A stretch of DNA of 64,000 nt. Origin: Burkholderiaceae bacterium. Its GTDB lineage: Bacteria; Pseudomonadota; Gammaproteobacteria; Burkholderiales; Burkholderiaceae_C. The stretch is taken from the NCBI GenBank assembly GCA_017992055.1, contig JAGOPK010000004.1, forward strand, positions 317,138 to 381,137, written 5' to 3'. The notes beneath the pieces were generated by a model. The model made no database searches. It had not been told where the DNA came from and saw only the letters and a list, made by a program, of their open reading frames with translations. The position numbers and the translations under genes are program-made. This document shows positions 16,316 through 24,684 of this stretch, in pieces (the first letter of the stretch is position 1; each line of letters starts with the position of its first letter).

Positions 16316-17142
16316 CGCGGTGCAAAGCCGTGGCCGGCCAGCAGGGCCTGGCCGGTCGGCGACAACAGGTAATCGACAAAGCGCTGCGCCGGCTCGGGCG
16401 CGCCGTTCAGCAGCGTCAGGCCGTAGCTGGCGGCCACGTCCACCGACTCGGGCAGCGCCAGGCTGCGCTGGCCGGGCTGCTCGCGCAGCGCCTGGGCGGC
16501 ATTGGTGCAATAGGTCAGGAACAGATCGGCCGCGCCCTGGGCCAGCAGCAGGCCGTAGACGCTGCGGTCCGGCGGTGGCGGCGGCGAGCCGGGCCCGCCG
16601 GTGAGTTGCAGCGCCCGGCCGCGCAGCGCCGCCGCGGCGCCGGCATGGCCGGCCTGCTCGATGCGGTCGAACACCTGCAGGGCATAGTCGCCAGCCGGAT
16701 CGGCCCGCGGCGTGGACACGCCCAGCTTCAGCGCGGGGTCCAGCAGCGCGGCAACCGCGCCATCGGCGGCGATCTCCAGCCCGGGCCGCAGCAGCAGGCA
16801 CATGCGGTTGCGCGCAAAGCGCTGCACCGGACCGGCCAGGCCGGCCGCGGCCAGCGCCTCGGGATGGGCCATGTTGGCCGAGGCGAACACATGGCCGGGC
16901 TCGCCACCGGCCAGCCGGTGCTTCAGCAGGCCCGAGGCGCCGAAGACCAGGCTCACCGGCCCCTCGCCGGGCCGCGCCGAGAAGCTGCGCGCCACGTCGC
17001 TCAAGGCCAGGCGCAGGCTGCCGGCGGCATGCACGCGCAACGGCGGCTGGGCCTGGGTCTGTGCTTGGGACTGAGCTGAAACGGCCACCAGGGCCAGCAG
17101 CACCGCCACTCGGCGGCCGCAACGGATCGGAAACATCGGCAT
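16312..17142 (-). CDS. ModA-like periplasmic substrate-binding protein
   Basis: A 276-residue secreted protein. It has a signal peptide (RRVAVLLALVAVSAQSQAQ, cleavage near residue 28), then a ModA-type start LRVHAAGSLRLALSDVAR and a LVFGASGLLKHRLAGG segment. The core DPAGDYALQVFDRIEQAG and the C-terminal FVDYLLSPTGQALLAGHGF match extracellular molybdate/tungstate-type binding proteins. No ModB/ModC permease or ATPase is adjacent, and the next gene is a regulator with the same kind of sensor fold. It either feeds a transporter encoded elsewhere or acts as a sensor. It precedes the regulator in the same operon. Confidence 0.83.
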   Translation of the reverse strand: MPMFPIRCGRRVAVLLALVAVSAQSQAQTQAQPPLRVHAAGSLRLALSDVARSFSARPGEGPVSLVFGASGLLKHRLAGGEPGHVFASANMAHPEALAAAGLAGPVQRFARNRMCLLLRPGLEIAADGAVAALLDPALKLGVSTPRADPAGDYALQVFDRIEQAGHAGAAAALRGRALQLTGGPGSPPPPPDRSVYGLLLAQGAADLFLTYCTNAAQALREQPGQRSLALPESVDVAASYGLTLLNGAPEPAQRFVDYLLSPTGQALLAGHGFAPR

Positions 17143-17366
17143 GGCGGCAAGGCTATGCCAAGCCGCGTGCCTGCAGCCGCCCGGCGCGGCCCGGCGTTGC
17201 GCCGCCGCCTATGCAGCCACCGACCTATCGACAAACGGCAGCGGCCGCAGCAGCAAGTGGGCGGCCCCGGCCAGCTAGGGACTACCCGCAGCCGTCGCTT
17301 GCGGGACGGCCGCGGCCGGCCGCGCCTGACCATACTGTGGCGGTTCCAGCCTGCAGGAGTTCCGCC

Positions 17367-18938
17367 ATGTCCGACCCGCGTCAACATGCCAGCACCGTCG
17401 GCGAGCTGCTGATCGCCGCCATCGGGCGCGGCGGCGAGCGCACGGCCTTCGTCTGCGACGAGCTGAGCTGGAGCTACCGCCAGCTGGGCGAGCTGGTCAG
17501 CCAGGTGGTGCAGGTGCTCAGCGCCCGCGGCCTGCAGCGCGGCGATGCGGTGGCCACGCTGTCGGCCAACCGGCCCGAGGCCTTTCTGGTCACCGCCGCG
17601 GCCTATCTGATGGGCCTGCGCCTGACCTGGATGAACCCGACCTCGTCCGAGGACGACCATGCCTACATCCTGGAGGACTCGGGCGTGGCCACGCTGTTCG
17701 TCGATCCGCTGTCGTTTGCCGAGCGCGCCCAGGCCCTGGCCCGGCGTGTGCCCGGCGTGCAGCAGCTGATGTCCTTCGGCCCGGGCTGCGACGGCGCCGA
17801 AGACCTGTTGCTGGCGGCCACCGGCTTCAATCCGCAGCCGCTGCGCTGCCAGGCCGAGTCGGACGACCTGTGCGTGCTGGTCTACACCGGTGGCACCACC
17901 GGCCGGCCCAAGGGCGTGGCCCACAGCCACCGCGTGCATGTGCAGATGATCCTGACCGAGATGGCCGACTGGGACTGGCCGCGCGAGATCCGCTTCCTGG
18001 CGCTGACACCCATCACCCATGCCGCCGGCGCGATGATCATGCCGGTGCTGCTCAAGGGCGGCACCTATGCCATGACCCAGGGCTTCTCGGCCGACAAGTT
18101 CTGCCGCCTGGTGCAGCGGCACCGCATCACCGCCACCTTCCTGGTGCCGACCATGGTCTATGTGCTGCTGGACCATCCGCAGCGCACCGAGCACGACCTG
18201 TCCAGCCTGCAGTTGGTGATCTACGGCGCCTCGCCGATGTCGCCGGCGCGGCTGATCGAGGGCATGCGCGTGTTCGGCCCGGTGTTCATGCAGCTCTACG
18301 GCCAGAGCGAGGCGCCCAACACCATCAGCGTGCTGCACCAGCACGAGCACGACCCCGAGCACCATCCCGAGCGCCTGGCCTCCTGCGGCACGCCCTGCGT
18401 GGGCACCCAGGTCAAACTGCTGGACGACGATGGGCGCGAGGTGGCGCCCGGCGAGGTGGGCGAGATCTGCGTGCGCGGCCCGCTGGTGATGCACGGCTAC
18501 TGGAACAAGCCCGAGGAGACGGCCAAGGCCTTCCGCCACGGCTGGCTCTACACCGGCGACCTGGCGCGGCGCGATGAGCACGGCTTTCTCTACATCGTCG
18601 ACCGCAGCAAGGACATGATCATCAGCGGCGGCTTCAACGTCTATCCGCGCGAGGTCGAGGATGCGCTGGGCCTGCACCCGGCGGTGGCCGCGGCGGCGGT
18701 GGTGGGCGTGCCCGACGACAAATGGGGCGAGGCCGTGCGCGCCCTGGTGGTGCTGCGTGCCGGCCACCAGGCCACGGCCGAGGAGCTGATGGCCCTGGTG
18801 CGCGAGAAGAAGGGCGCCGTGCATGCGCCCAAGGCCATCGACTTCGTCGACAGCCTGCCGGTCACCGGCCTGGGCAAGCTGGACAAGAAGGCCATCCGCG
18901 CGCGCTACTGGCAGGGCCAGCAGCGCGGCGTGCACTGA
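17367..18938 (+). CDS. Acyl-CoA synthetase (AMP-forming, class I adenylate-forming enzyme)
   Basis: A 523-residue ligase. The ANL-superfamily motifs are in order: YTGGTTGRPKGVAHSH (P-loop, near residue 174), LYGQSEAPN, GWLYTGDLARRDEHGFLYIVDRSKD, the hinge and C-terminal domain SGGFNVYPREVED, and the catalytic Lys in VTGLGKLDKKAIR near the end. It activates a carboxylic acid to its CoA thioester through an acyl-adenylate. Substrate is not predictable, though it resembles long-chain/fatty acid-CoA ligases and sits a few kb from lipid genes. The start at 17367 is preceded by CAGGAG. The preceding 224 bp is a divergent promoter region shared with the ModA-like gene. Confidence 0.88.
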   Translation: MSDPRQHASTVGELLIAAIGRGGERTAFVCDELSWSYRQLGELVSQVVQVLSARGLQRGDAVATLSANRPEAFLVTAAAYLMGLRLTWMNPTSSEDDHAYILEDSGVATLFVDPLSFAERAQALARRVPGVQQLMSFGPGCDGAEDLLLAATGFNPQPLRCQAESDDLCVLVYTGGTTGRPKGVAHSHRVHVQMILTEMADWDWPREIRFLALTPITHAAGAMIMPVLLKGGTYAMTQGFSADKFCRLVQRHRITATFLVPTMVYVLLDHPQRTEHDLSSLQLVIYGASPMSPARLIEGMRVFGPVFMQLYGQSEAPNTISVLHQHEHDPEHHPERLASCGTPCVGTQVKLLDDDGREVAPGEVGEICVRGPLVMHGYWNKPEETAKAFRHGWLYTGDLARRDEHGFLYIVDRSKDMIISGGFNVYPREVEDALGLHPAVAAAAVVGVPDDKWGEAVRALVVLRAGHQATAEELMALVREKKGAVHAPKAIDFVDSLPVTGLGKLDKKAIRARYWQGQQRGVH

Positions 18939-18994
18939 CCCAGCACAAAGCGCGACCGGCTGCACGGCCCGGGGCTTTGGCGGGCGGCGGCATC

Positions 18995-19603
18995 ATGCCG
19001 GCCATGACCGCCAACACCCGCACCACCGAACACCCCATCCACCCCCAGTTCACCCAGCGCTGGTCGCCACGCGCCTTCAGCGGCGAGGCGCTGGGCCTGG
19101 AGCAGCTGCTGCCGCTGTTCGAGGCCGCGCGCTGGGCGCCATCGGCGTCCAACACCCAGCCCTGGCGCTTTGTCTACGGCCTGGCCGGCACGCCGGCCTT
19201 TGCCGGCATCCTCGACGGCCTGGTGCCGTTCAACCAGGCCTGGGCCGGCCAGGCCGGCGCCCTGGTGGTGGTGATCTCGGCCACGCAGAGCGTGCCGCCC
19301 GGCCAGAGCGAGGCCAAGCCGCTGCCCTGGCATGCGCTGGACACCGGCGCGGCCTGGATGAGCCTGGCCCTGCAGGCCCAGGCCAGCGGCCTGGCCGCCC
19401 ATGCCATGGGGGGCTTCGATGCCGCGAAGCTGCGCGACACGCTGGCCGTGCCGGCCACGCACGAGCTGCATGCGGTGGTGGCCATCGGCCGCCAGGGCGA
19501 TGCGGCCACGCTGCCCGAGGCGCTGCGCGCGCGCGAGCTGCCCAGCCCGCGCCGGCCGCTGTCGGCCCTGGTCGCCGAAGGCCGCTTCAGCCTGGCGGAC
19601 TGA
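18995..19603 (+). CDS. Nitroreductase-family FMN oxidoreductase
   Basis: A 202-residue nitroreductase-family protein. Residues near the N-terminus (RWSPRAFSGEAL) and the ARWAPSASNTQPWRFVYG motif bind FMN phosphate. GAAWMSLALQAQASGLAAHAMGGFD forms the dimer/FMN region, and a VVAIGRQGDA segment follows. Such enzymes use NAD(P)H to reduce nitro compounds, quinones or flavins. Physiological substrate is unknown. An alternative start at 19004 (MTANTRT) shortens it by three residues. It converges on the diguanylate cyclase gene with only 9 bp between. Confidence 0.85.
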   Translation: MPAMTANTRTTEHPIHPQFTQRWSPRAFSGEALGLEQLLPLFEAARWAPSASNTQPWRFVYGLAGTPAFAGILDGLVPFNQAWAGQAGALVVVISATQSVPPGQSEAKPLPWHALDTGAAWMSLALQAQASGLAAHAMGGFDAAKLRDTLAVPATHELHAVVAIGRQGDAATLPEALRARELPSPRRPLSALVAEGRFSLAD

Positions 19604-19612
19604 TCGCTGGGC

Positions 19613-20710
19613 TCACTGCACCGTGGCCGATGGCGCCAGCTGGAACACCAGCTCGCCATGGCCACGCTGCTTGGACTCGTACATGCAGCGGTCGGCGCCG
19701 CGGATCAGCTCGTTGGCATCGGGCCAGTGCGCCGGCCCGGCCTGTGACGCGCCCAGGCTGAACTGCGGCAGGCCGTCCTCGGCGGCCATCGCCAGGCGCA
19801 GGCGCTGCGAGAACTCCTGGGCCACGGCCAGCTCGCAGTCGGGCATCAGCACGCAGAACTCGTCGCCGCCGTAGCGGCAGCACAGGTCGTAGCTGCGGCA
19901 GGCGGCCGACAGCCGCTGCGCCACGCGGCGCAGCACCTCGTCGCCGGCCAGGTGGCCGCCGCGGTCGTTGATGTCCTTGAAATGGTCCAGGTCCAGGTAG
20001 ACCAGGGTCAGCGGCCGGCCGCTGCGCTGGCTGCGCGCCAGCTCGCGGTGCAGGTTCTCGATGAAGAAGCGCTGGTTGTACAGGCCGGTCAGCGGGTCGC
20101 GGCGCGACACCTCCTCCAGCTCGCGCGTGCGCTCGGCCACCTTCTCCTCCAGCGTCAGCGCATGCTCGACGGCCTTGTCCTTGGCCGATTCCAGCTCGGC
20201 CAGCAGGCTGCGGATGTAGGTGTCGAAGACGAACTCGTTGTCCAGGTACAGCAGCTTGTCCAGCGCGCGCAGCGTGGCCACCAGGTCCGGGTGCTCGCGC
20301 ATGCGCTGGCTCAGCGCATCCATCAGCAGCGACTTCAGCAGGTGCATCGCCGCCAGGTAGTACTTGGGCTGCACGCCGATGCGCTTGTGCACCAGGCCGA
20401 TGCGCAGGCGGTTGTTGACGTAGTCCTCGTCGTAGACGCCGCCGAACAGGTCGGCGACGTAGCGGATCATCGCCGCGCGCAGGCGCTTGAGCGTGTCCAG
20501 GTCGCCGATGATCAGCGCGATCTCGTCGACGCCGGTCTGCTTCTCGTAGAAGCTGGACACCAGGGCCTCGATGTCGCCCTCGACGAAGGCGCGGGCCTTG
20601 GCCAGCAGGCCGGCGTCGTGGGCGCTGAAGCCCAGCAGTTCCTTGCGCCGGCGGATCTCCAGCCCGTGGATCTGCATCTGTTCGAGCAGGCTCTTGTTGG
20701 TGGGATTCAT
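19613..20710 (-). CDS. Globin-coupled diguanylate cyclase
   Basis: A 365-residue signalling enzyme. The N-terminal protoglobin/globin-coupled sensor domain (about residues 10-160) has the likely distal Tyr55 (SFYEKQ) and proximal haem ligand His108 (GLVHKRIGV). A helical linker (EHALTLEEKVAERTRELEE) joins a GGDEF domain from about 205 (DPLTGLYNQRFF). The active site GGDEF (281-285) is intact, and an RxxD inhibitory site RSYD (272-275) is present. Family knowledge: such proteins make c-di-GMP in response to O2 or NO bound to haem. The gene lies 40 bp downstream of the chemoreceptor gene and probably shares its transcript. Confidence 0.93.
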   Translation of the reverse strand: MNPTNKSLLEQMQIHGLEIRRRKELLGFSAHDAGLLAKARAFVEGDIEALVSSFYEKQTGVDEIALIIGDLDTLKRLRAAMIRYVADLFGGVYDEDYVNNRLRIGLVHKRIGVQPKYYLAAMHLLKSLLMDALSQRMREHPDLVATLRALDKLLYLDNEFVFDTYIRSLLAELESAKDKAVEHALTLEEKVAERTRELEEVSRRDPLTGLYNQRFFIENLHRELARSQRSGRPLTLVYLDLDHFKDINDRGGHLAGDEVLRRVAQRLSAACRSYDLCCRYGGDEFCVLMPDCELAVAQEFSQRLRLAMAAEDGLPQFSLGASQAGPAHWPDANELIRGADRCMYESKQRGHGELVFQLAPSATVQ

Positions 20711-20750
20711 CGCCCGGCCCTCGACCGCCACTGCCCGGTGCGGGCGGGGA

Positions 20751-22526
20751 TCAGAAGCTGGTCCAGTCGTCATCGTCGGCCGGCGTGCTGGCCGCGCTGG
20801 CCGTGGCCGCCGGCTTGGCAGCCGGCTTGATTGCCGGCTGCGCAGGCCGGGGCGCAGGCGTGGCGCTGGCCACCGGCTTGGCCGGCGCGGGACGGGGCTT
20901 GGCCGGCACCGCGGCCACCGCAGCGGCCGGCTTGGCCACCGGCTTGGCCGGCACAGCAGCAGGCGCCGGCTTGGCCTCGCGGCCCTCCAGCGTGAAGAAG
21001 GCCACCGCCTGCGACAGCTGGCCGGCCTGCACGCGCAGGCTCTCGGCGGCGGCCGCACTTTCTTCCACCAGGGCCGCGTTCTGCTGCGTCACCTGGTCCA
21101 TCTGGGCCACGGCATCGCCGACCTGGCCGATGCCGCTGGTCTGCTCGGCGCTGGCGGCGCTGATCTCCGAGATCAGGTCGTTGACACGCCGCACCTGGGT
21201 CACGATCTCGGCCATGGTCTGGCCGGCATCGCCGACCAGGTGGGTGCCGACCTCGACCTTCTCGACGCTGGCGCCGATCAGGCTCTTGATCTCCTTGGCC
21301 GCCTCGGCGCTGCGCTGGGCCAGGTTGCGCACCTCGCCGGCCACCACCGCAAAGCCGCGGCCCTGCTCGCCGGCGCGGGCAGCCTCCACCGCGGCATTCA
21401 GCGCCAGGATGTTGGTCTGGAAGGCGATGCCGTCGATGGTGCCGATGATGTCGGCGATCTTCTTCGAGCTGGCGCTGATGTCCTGCATGGTCTGCACCAC
21501 GCGGCCCATCACCTCGCCGCCCTGGGCGGCCACACCGGCGGCGCTGCCGGCCAGCTGGGCCGCCTGCTGGGCGGTGTCGGAGTTCTGCTTGACGGTGGCC
21601 GTCAGCTGCTCCATCGAGGCCGCGGTCTGCTGCAGGTTGCTGGCCTGTTCTTCGGTGCGCTGGCTCAGGTCGATGTTGCCCTGGGCGATCTGGCTGCTGG
21701 CCGTGGCCACGCTGTCGGCATTGCCGCGCACGCTGCCGACGATGCGCAGCAGCTCGCCGTTCATGCGCTGCAGCGCGCCCAGCAGCTGCGCCGCCTCGTC
21801 GCCGCCGCTGACGGTGATGCGGCTGCGCAGGTCACCACGGGCCACGGTCTCGGCCACCGCCACCGCCTGGCGGATCGGCACGACGATGGAGCGGGTGATC
21901 AGCCAGGCCAGCAGGCCGCCGGCGGCCAGCGCCGCCAACAGCAGGCCGCCGACCATCAAGCGCGTCTGGTTGAACGAGGCCTGGGCCTCGGCATAGGCCT
22001 GGTCCGAGCCACGGACCTGGAAGTCCATCAGCTTCTGCACCGCGGCCAGCACCTCGGCAAAGGCCTTGCGGCCGTCGCCCTGGTAGGTCGACTGGGCATC
22101 CGGCGAGCCCTCGCGCGACTGCGCCAGCACGCGCTTTTGCACCTCCACATAGGTCTTGCGCGCGGCCAGGGCCGCATCGGCCAGCTTGCGCTCCTCGTCG
22201 GTGGTGACGGTGGCCATGTACTGCTTCCAGTCCACGCCCATCGCCGCCGTGGCCTTGGCGATGCCGTCTTCCTCGGCCTTGCGCTGGGCATCGGTGGCCG
22301 ACATCAGGTGATTGGCCTCGAAGCGGCGCTCGTCGACCAGCTGGCCCCGCACCTGGCCCAGCAGGCGGATCGACGGCAGCCAGTTGGTGGCGATCTCGGC
22401 GGTGTTGGCATTGACCGCGCCCAGCCGGTTGATGGCCAGCAGGCCGATGCCCAGGGTCAGCATCAGCACCGCGGCAAAGCCCAGCGCCAGGCGAGCGCCG
22501 ATGCGCAACTGGTTGATTTGAATCAT
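20751..22526 (-). CDS. Methyl-accepting chemotaxis protein with C-terminal CheR-tether motif
   Basis: A 591-residue chemoreceptor. It has TM1 at about residues 11-32, a four-helix-bundle-type periplasmic domain (about 33-190), TM2 about 190-212 ([21 protein letters not shown]), HAMP, and a signalling domain with the hairpin tip [20 protein letters not shown]. After the coiled coil comes a long Ala/Pro/Lys-rich linker (about 500-580) ending in DDDDWTSF. The final xWxxF pentapeptide resembles the CheR/CheB docking peptide of high-abundance receptors. Ligand unknown. Confidence 0.94.
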   Translation of the reverse strand: MIQINQLRIGARLALGFAAVLMLTLGIGLLAINRLGAVNANTAEIATNWLPSIRLLGQVRGQLVDERRFEANHLMSATDAQRKAEEDGIAKATAAMGVDWKQYMATVTTDEERKLADAALAARKTYVEVQKRVLAQSREGSPDAQSTYQGDGRKAFAEVLAAVQKLMDFQVRGSDQAYAEAQASFNQTRLMVGGLLLAALAAGGLLAWLITRSIVVPIRQAVAVAETVARGDLRSRITVSGGDEAAQLLGALQRMNGELLRIVGSVRGNADSVATASSQIAQGNIDLSQRTEEQASNLQQTAASMEQLTATVKQNSDTAQQAAQLAGSAAGVAAQGGEVMGRVVQTMQDISASSKKIADIIGTIDGIAFQTNILALNAAVEAARAGEQGRGFAVVAGEVRNLAQRSAEAAKEIKSLIGASVEKVEVGTHLVGDAGQTMAEIVTQVRRVNDLISEISAASAEQTSGIGQVGDAVAQMDQVTQQNAALVEESAAAAESLRVQAGQLSQAVAFFTLEGREAKPAPAAVPAKPVAKPAAAVAAVPAKPRPAPAKPVASATPAPRPAQPAIKPAAKPAATASAASTPADDDDWTSF

Positions 22527-22721
22527 CGGAGCGTCTCCGGCGCGTCATGGCGCGCCCATCGTCGGGTTCGGGAACCGTGGACGCTTGTTACAGCAACGTC
22601 CTGCCTCTGCATTTCGGACGGCGCGCCGGCGACTTGAGCCCGCCCGATGGCAACAAGCGCACGAACCGGCGCCGGCGGCGGGCGGCGGCGGGTGGCGGCA
22701 GAGGCCGGCCACAATCACGCC

Positions 22722-23165
22722 ATGCCACGCCTGCAATTCACCGGCCCCGAGCCGGCGCTGTTCGAAACCGACATCCAGATCTACATCAGCCACGTCAACC
22801 AGGGCGGTCACCTGGACCATGCGCAGCTGATGACCCTGGCCTCCGAGGCGCGGCTGCGCTTCTTCCAGTGGTTGGGCTACCGCGAGTCGACGGTGGAGGG
22901 CTGCGCCATCGTCGTCGCCGACATCGGTGCGCAGTACATGTCCGAGGGCTTCCACGGCGAGGTCATGCGCGTGTCCCTGGCGCCGGCCGACTTCAACCGC
23001 TACGGCTTCGACCTGCAGTTCCGCATGGACGAGAAGACCAGCGGCCGGCCGGTGGCCCGGGGCAAGACCGGCATCGTGTTCATCGATCCGGCCACGCGGC
23101 GCCCGGCGGCCGTGCCGCCGGCCTTCATGGCGCGGATTCAGGCACGGCAGTCGCCGGCTTCCTGA
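22722..23165 (+). CDS. Acyl-CoA thioesterase, hot-dog fold (4HBT type)
   Basis: A 147-residue single-domain thioesterase of the 4-hydroxybenzoyl-CoA thioesterase/FadM/YbgC-like family. Seen: the strand-helix start TDIQIYISHVNQGGHLDHAQLMTLASEARLRFF and the central beta-sheet (AQYMSEGFHGEVMRVSLAP, DLQFRMDEKTSG, ARGKTGIVFID). Asn/His residues in HVNQGGHLDH replace the usual Asp of the YbgC motif, and the substrate is unknown. The ATG at 22722 (MPRLQFTGPE) gives normal length. Its 3' end overlaps the convergent WS/DGAT gene by 41 bp. Confidence 0.85.
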   Translation: MPRLQFTGPEPALFETDIQIYISHVNQGGHLDHAQLMTLASEARLRFFQWLGYRESTVEGCAIVVADIGAQYMSEGFHGEVMRVSLAPADFNRYGFDLQFRMDEKTSGRPVARGKTGIVFIDPATRRPAAVPPAFMARIQARQSPAS

Positions 23166-24684
23166 GCCGCGGCGCCTTCTTGGCTGCCGTTTTGGCCGCT
23201 GTTGCGAGCGTCTTTTTCGCCGCCGCCCGGCGCGGCTTGGGCAGCAGCGCCGCCTCCAGCTCCTCCAGCGCCTCGCTGGCGTACACGGCCAGCTTCTGCA
23301 GGCTGGGCAGCGAGCTGTGGCAGCCGGTGAAGCCGAAGCACATCGCGCCGGCATAGCTCTGGCACGTGATGTTCAGCGCCTGGCCATGGGTGACGATGGA
23401 CGCCGGATAGGCCGCCACCAGCTCGGCGCCGCGGAAGTACAGCGGCTTGTCCGGCCCCGGCACGTTGGAGATGGTGATGTTGAACATCGGCCGCGTGCGC
23501 CCGCCGATGCCCGACAGCAGGGTCAGGATGGTCGGCGCCATCAGCAGCACGGTGTACTGCAGCATGGCCTGGCGCGGCAGGCCCTGCACATGGGCCTTGG
23601 CATGCTGGACCGAGGCCTTGACGGCCTTCAGCCGCTGCTCCGGCCCGGCGATGTCGGTGCCCAGCGTGGCGACGATGAAGCTGATGGCATTGCCGGCCTC
23701 GGCGCCATCGTCGGCGGCATTGGCATCGGCAGCCGGCCGAGGCCGCACCGACACCGGGATGCCGGCGGTCAGCGGCTTGGTGGGCAGCTCGCCGCGCTCG
23801 TCCAGAAAGCGCCGCAGCGCGCCGCCGCACAGCGCCAGCACCACGTCGTTGAGCGTGCACTGTGCGGCCGTGGCCACGGCGCGCAGGCGGGCGATGTCGA
23901 ACTGCTGGGTGGCAAAGCGGCGCTTCTCGCGCACGCGGCCGTTCAGCACCGACAGCGGCGCGTCGAAGGGCAGGGCCATGCCCTCGTTGCGGTCGCCGAT
24001 GCGCTGCACCATCTTGCCGAAGGCCGACAGCAGGGTGGGGATGGAGCGCGCCTGGCTGCTCAGTGCCTGGGCCGCCTGGGCCATGGCATTGGCCACCGTG
24101 GGCGCGGTGGCGCCGCGCTCGGCCCGTGCGCTGCGCGTGGCCGCGGCCTGGCCGCTGGCCCAGAACGGCGGCAGGGCCAGGCTCTTGTCGCGGTCGGCCG
24201 ACATCGCGCGCTGCAGCAGGCGCATGGCGCTGACGCCGTCGATCAGCGAGTGGTGGATCTTGATGAACAGCGCAAAGCGCCCGCCGTCCAGGCCTTCGAT
24301 CAGCGTGCATTCCCAGGGCGGACGGGCCAGGTCGATGGGCGTGCTCTGCAGCCGGCCGATCAGCTCGCCCAGCTCACGCTCGCCGCCGGGCCAGGGCAGG
24401 GCGGCATGGCGCACGTGGTACTCGAGGTCGATCTCGGCATCGGTGGTCTCCAGCCACTCGGGCAGCGGATGCTTGCTCAGCGCATGGCGCAGCCGCCGGT
24501 TCCATGGTGCGCTGAAGCTGCGGTGGCTGCGGAACTCGTCCATCAGGTCGCGCATGAAGCTGCGCGGCGCGCCCTCGGGCAGGCGGAACTGCAGCAGCCC
24601 GCCCACATGGTTGGGCGTGGCCCGCGACTCGGTCAGCAGCCAGGCCGCGTCCAGCGGGTTCAGGCGCAGGCCGGCGCCGCTCAT
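23125..24684 (-). CDS. Wax ester synthase / acyl-CoA:diacylglycerol acyltransferase (WS/DGAT) with basic tail
   Basis: A 519-residue WS/DGAT-family acyltransferase. The catalytic HHxxxDG motif is HHSLIDG at residues 144-150. Also visible are RPPWECTLIEGLDGGRFAL before it, LNDVVLALCGGALRRFL, and the NVPGPDKPLYFRGAEL and HGQALNITCQSY blocks of the C-terminal domain. It esterifies long-chain alcohols or diacylglycerol with acyl-CoA to give wax esters or triacylglycerol. From about residue 480 there is an added basic tail (AAAKKTLATAAKTAAKK) like those on the two enzymes encoded just upstream. The ATG overlaps the upstream stop by 4 bp, making it the last gene of the coupled operon. Confidence 0.92.
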   Translation of the reverse strand: MSGAGLRLNPLDAAWLLTESRATPNHVGGLLQFRLPEGAPRSFMRDLMDEFRSHRSFSAPWNRRLRHALSKHPLPEWLETTDAEIDLEYHVRHAALPWPGGERELGELIGRLQSTPIDLARPPWECTLIEGLDGGRFALFIKIHHSLIDGVSAMRLLQRAMSADRDKSLALPPFWASGQAAATRSARAERGATAPTVANAMAQAAQALSSQARSIPTLLSAFGKMVQRIGDRNEGMALPFDAPLSVLNGRVREKRRFATQQFDIARLRAVATAAQCTLNDVVLALCGGALRRFLDERGELPTKPLTAGIPVSVRPRPAADANAADDGAEAGNAISFIVATLGTDIAGPEQRLKAVKASVQHAKAHVQGLPRQAMLQYTVLLMAPTILTLLSGIGGRTRPMFNITISNVPGPDKPLYFRGAELVAAYPASIVTHGQALNITCQSYAGAMCFGFTGCHSSLPSLQKLAVYASEALEELEAALLPKPRRAAAKKTLATAAKTAAKKAPRLRKPATAVPESAP

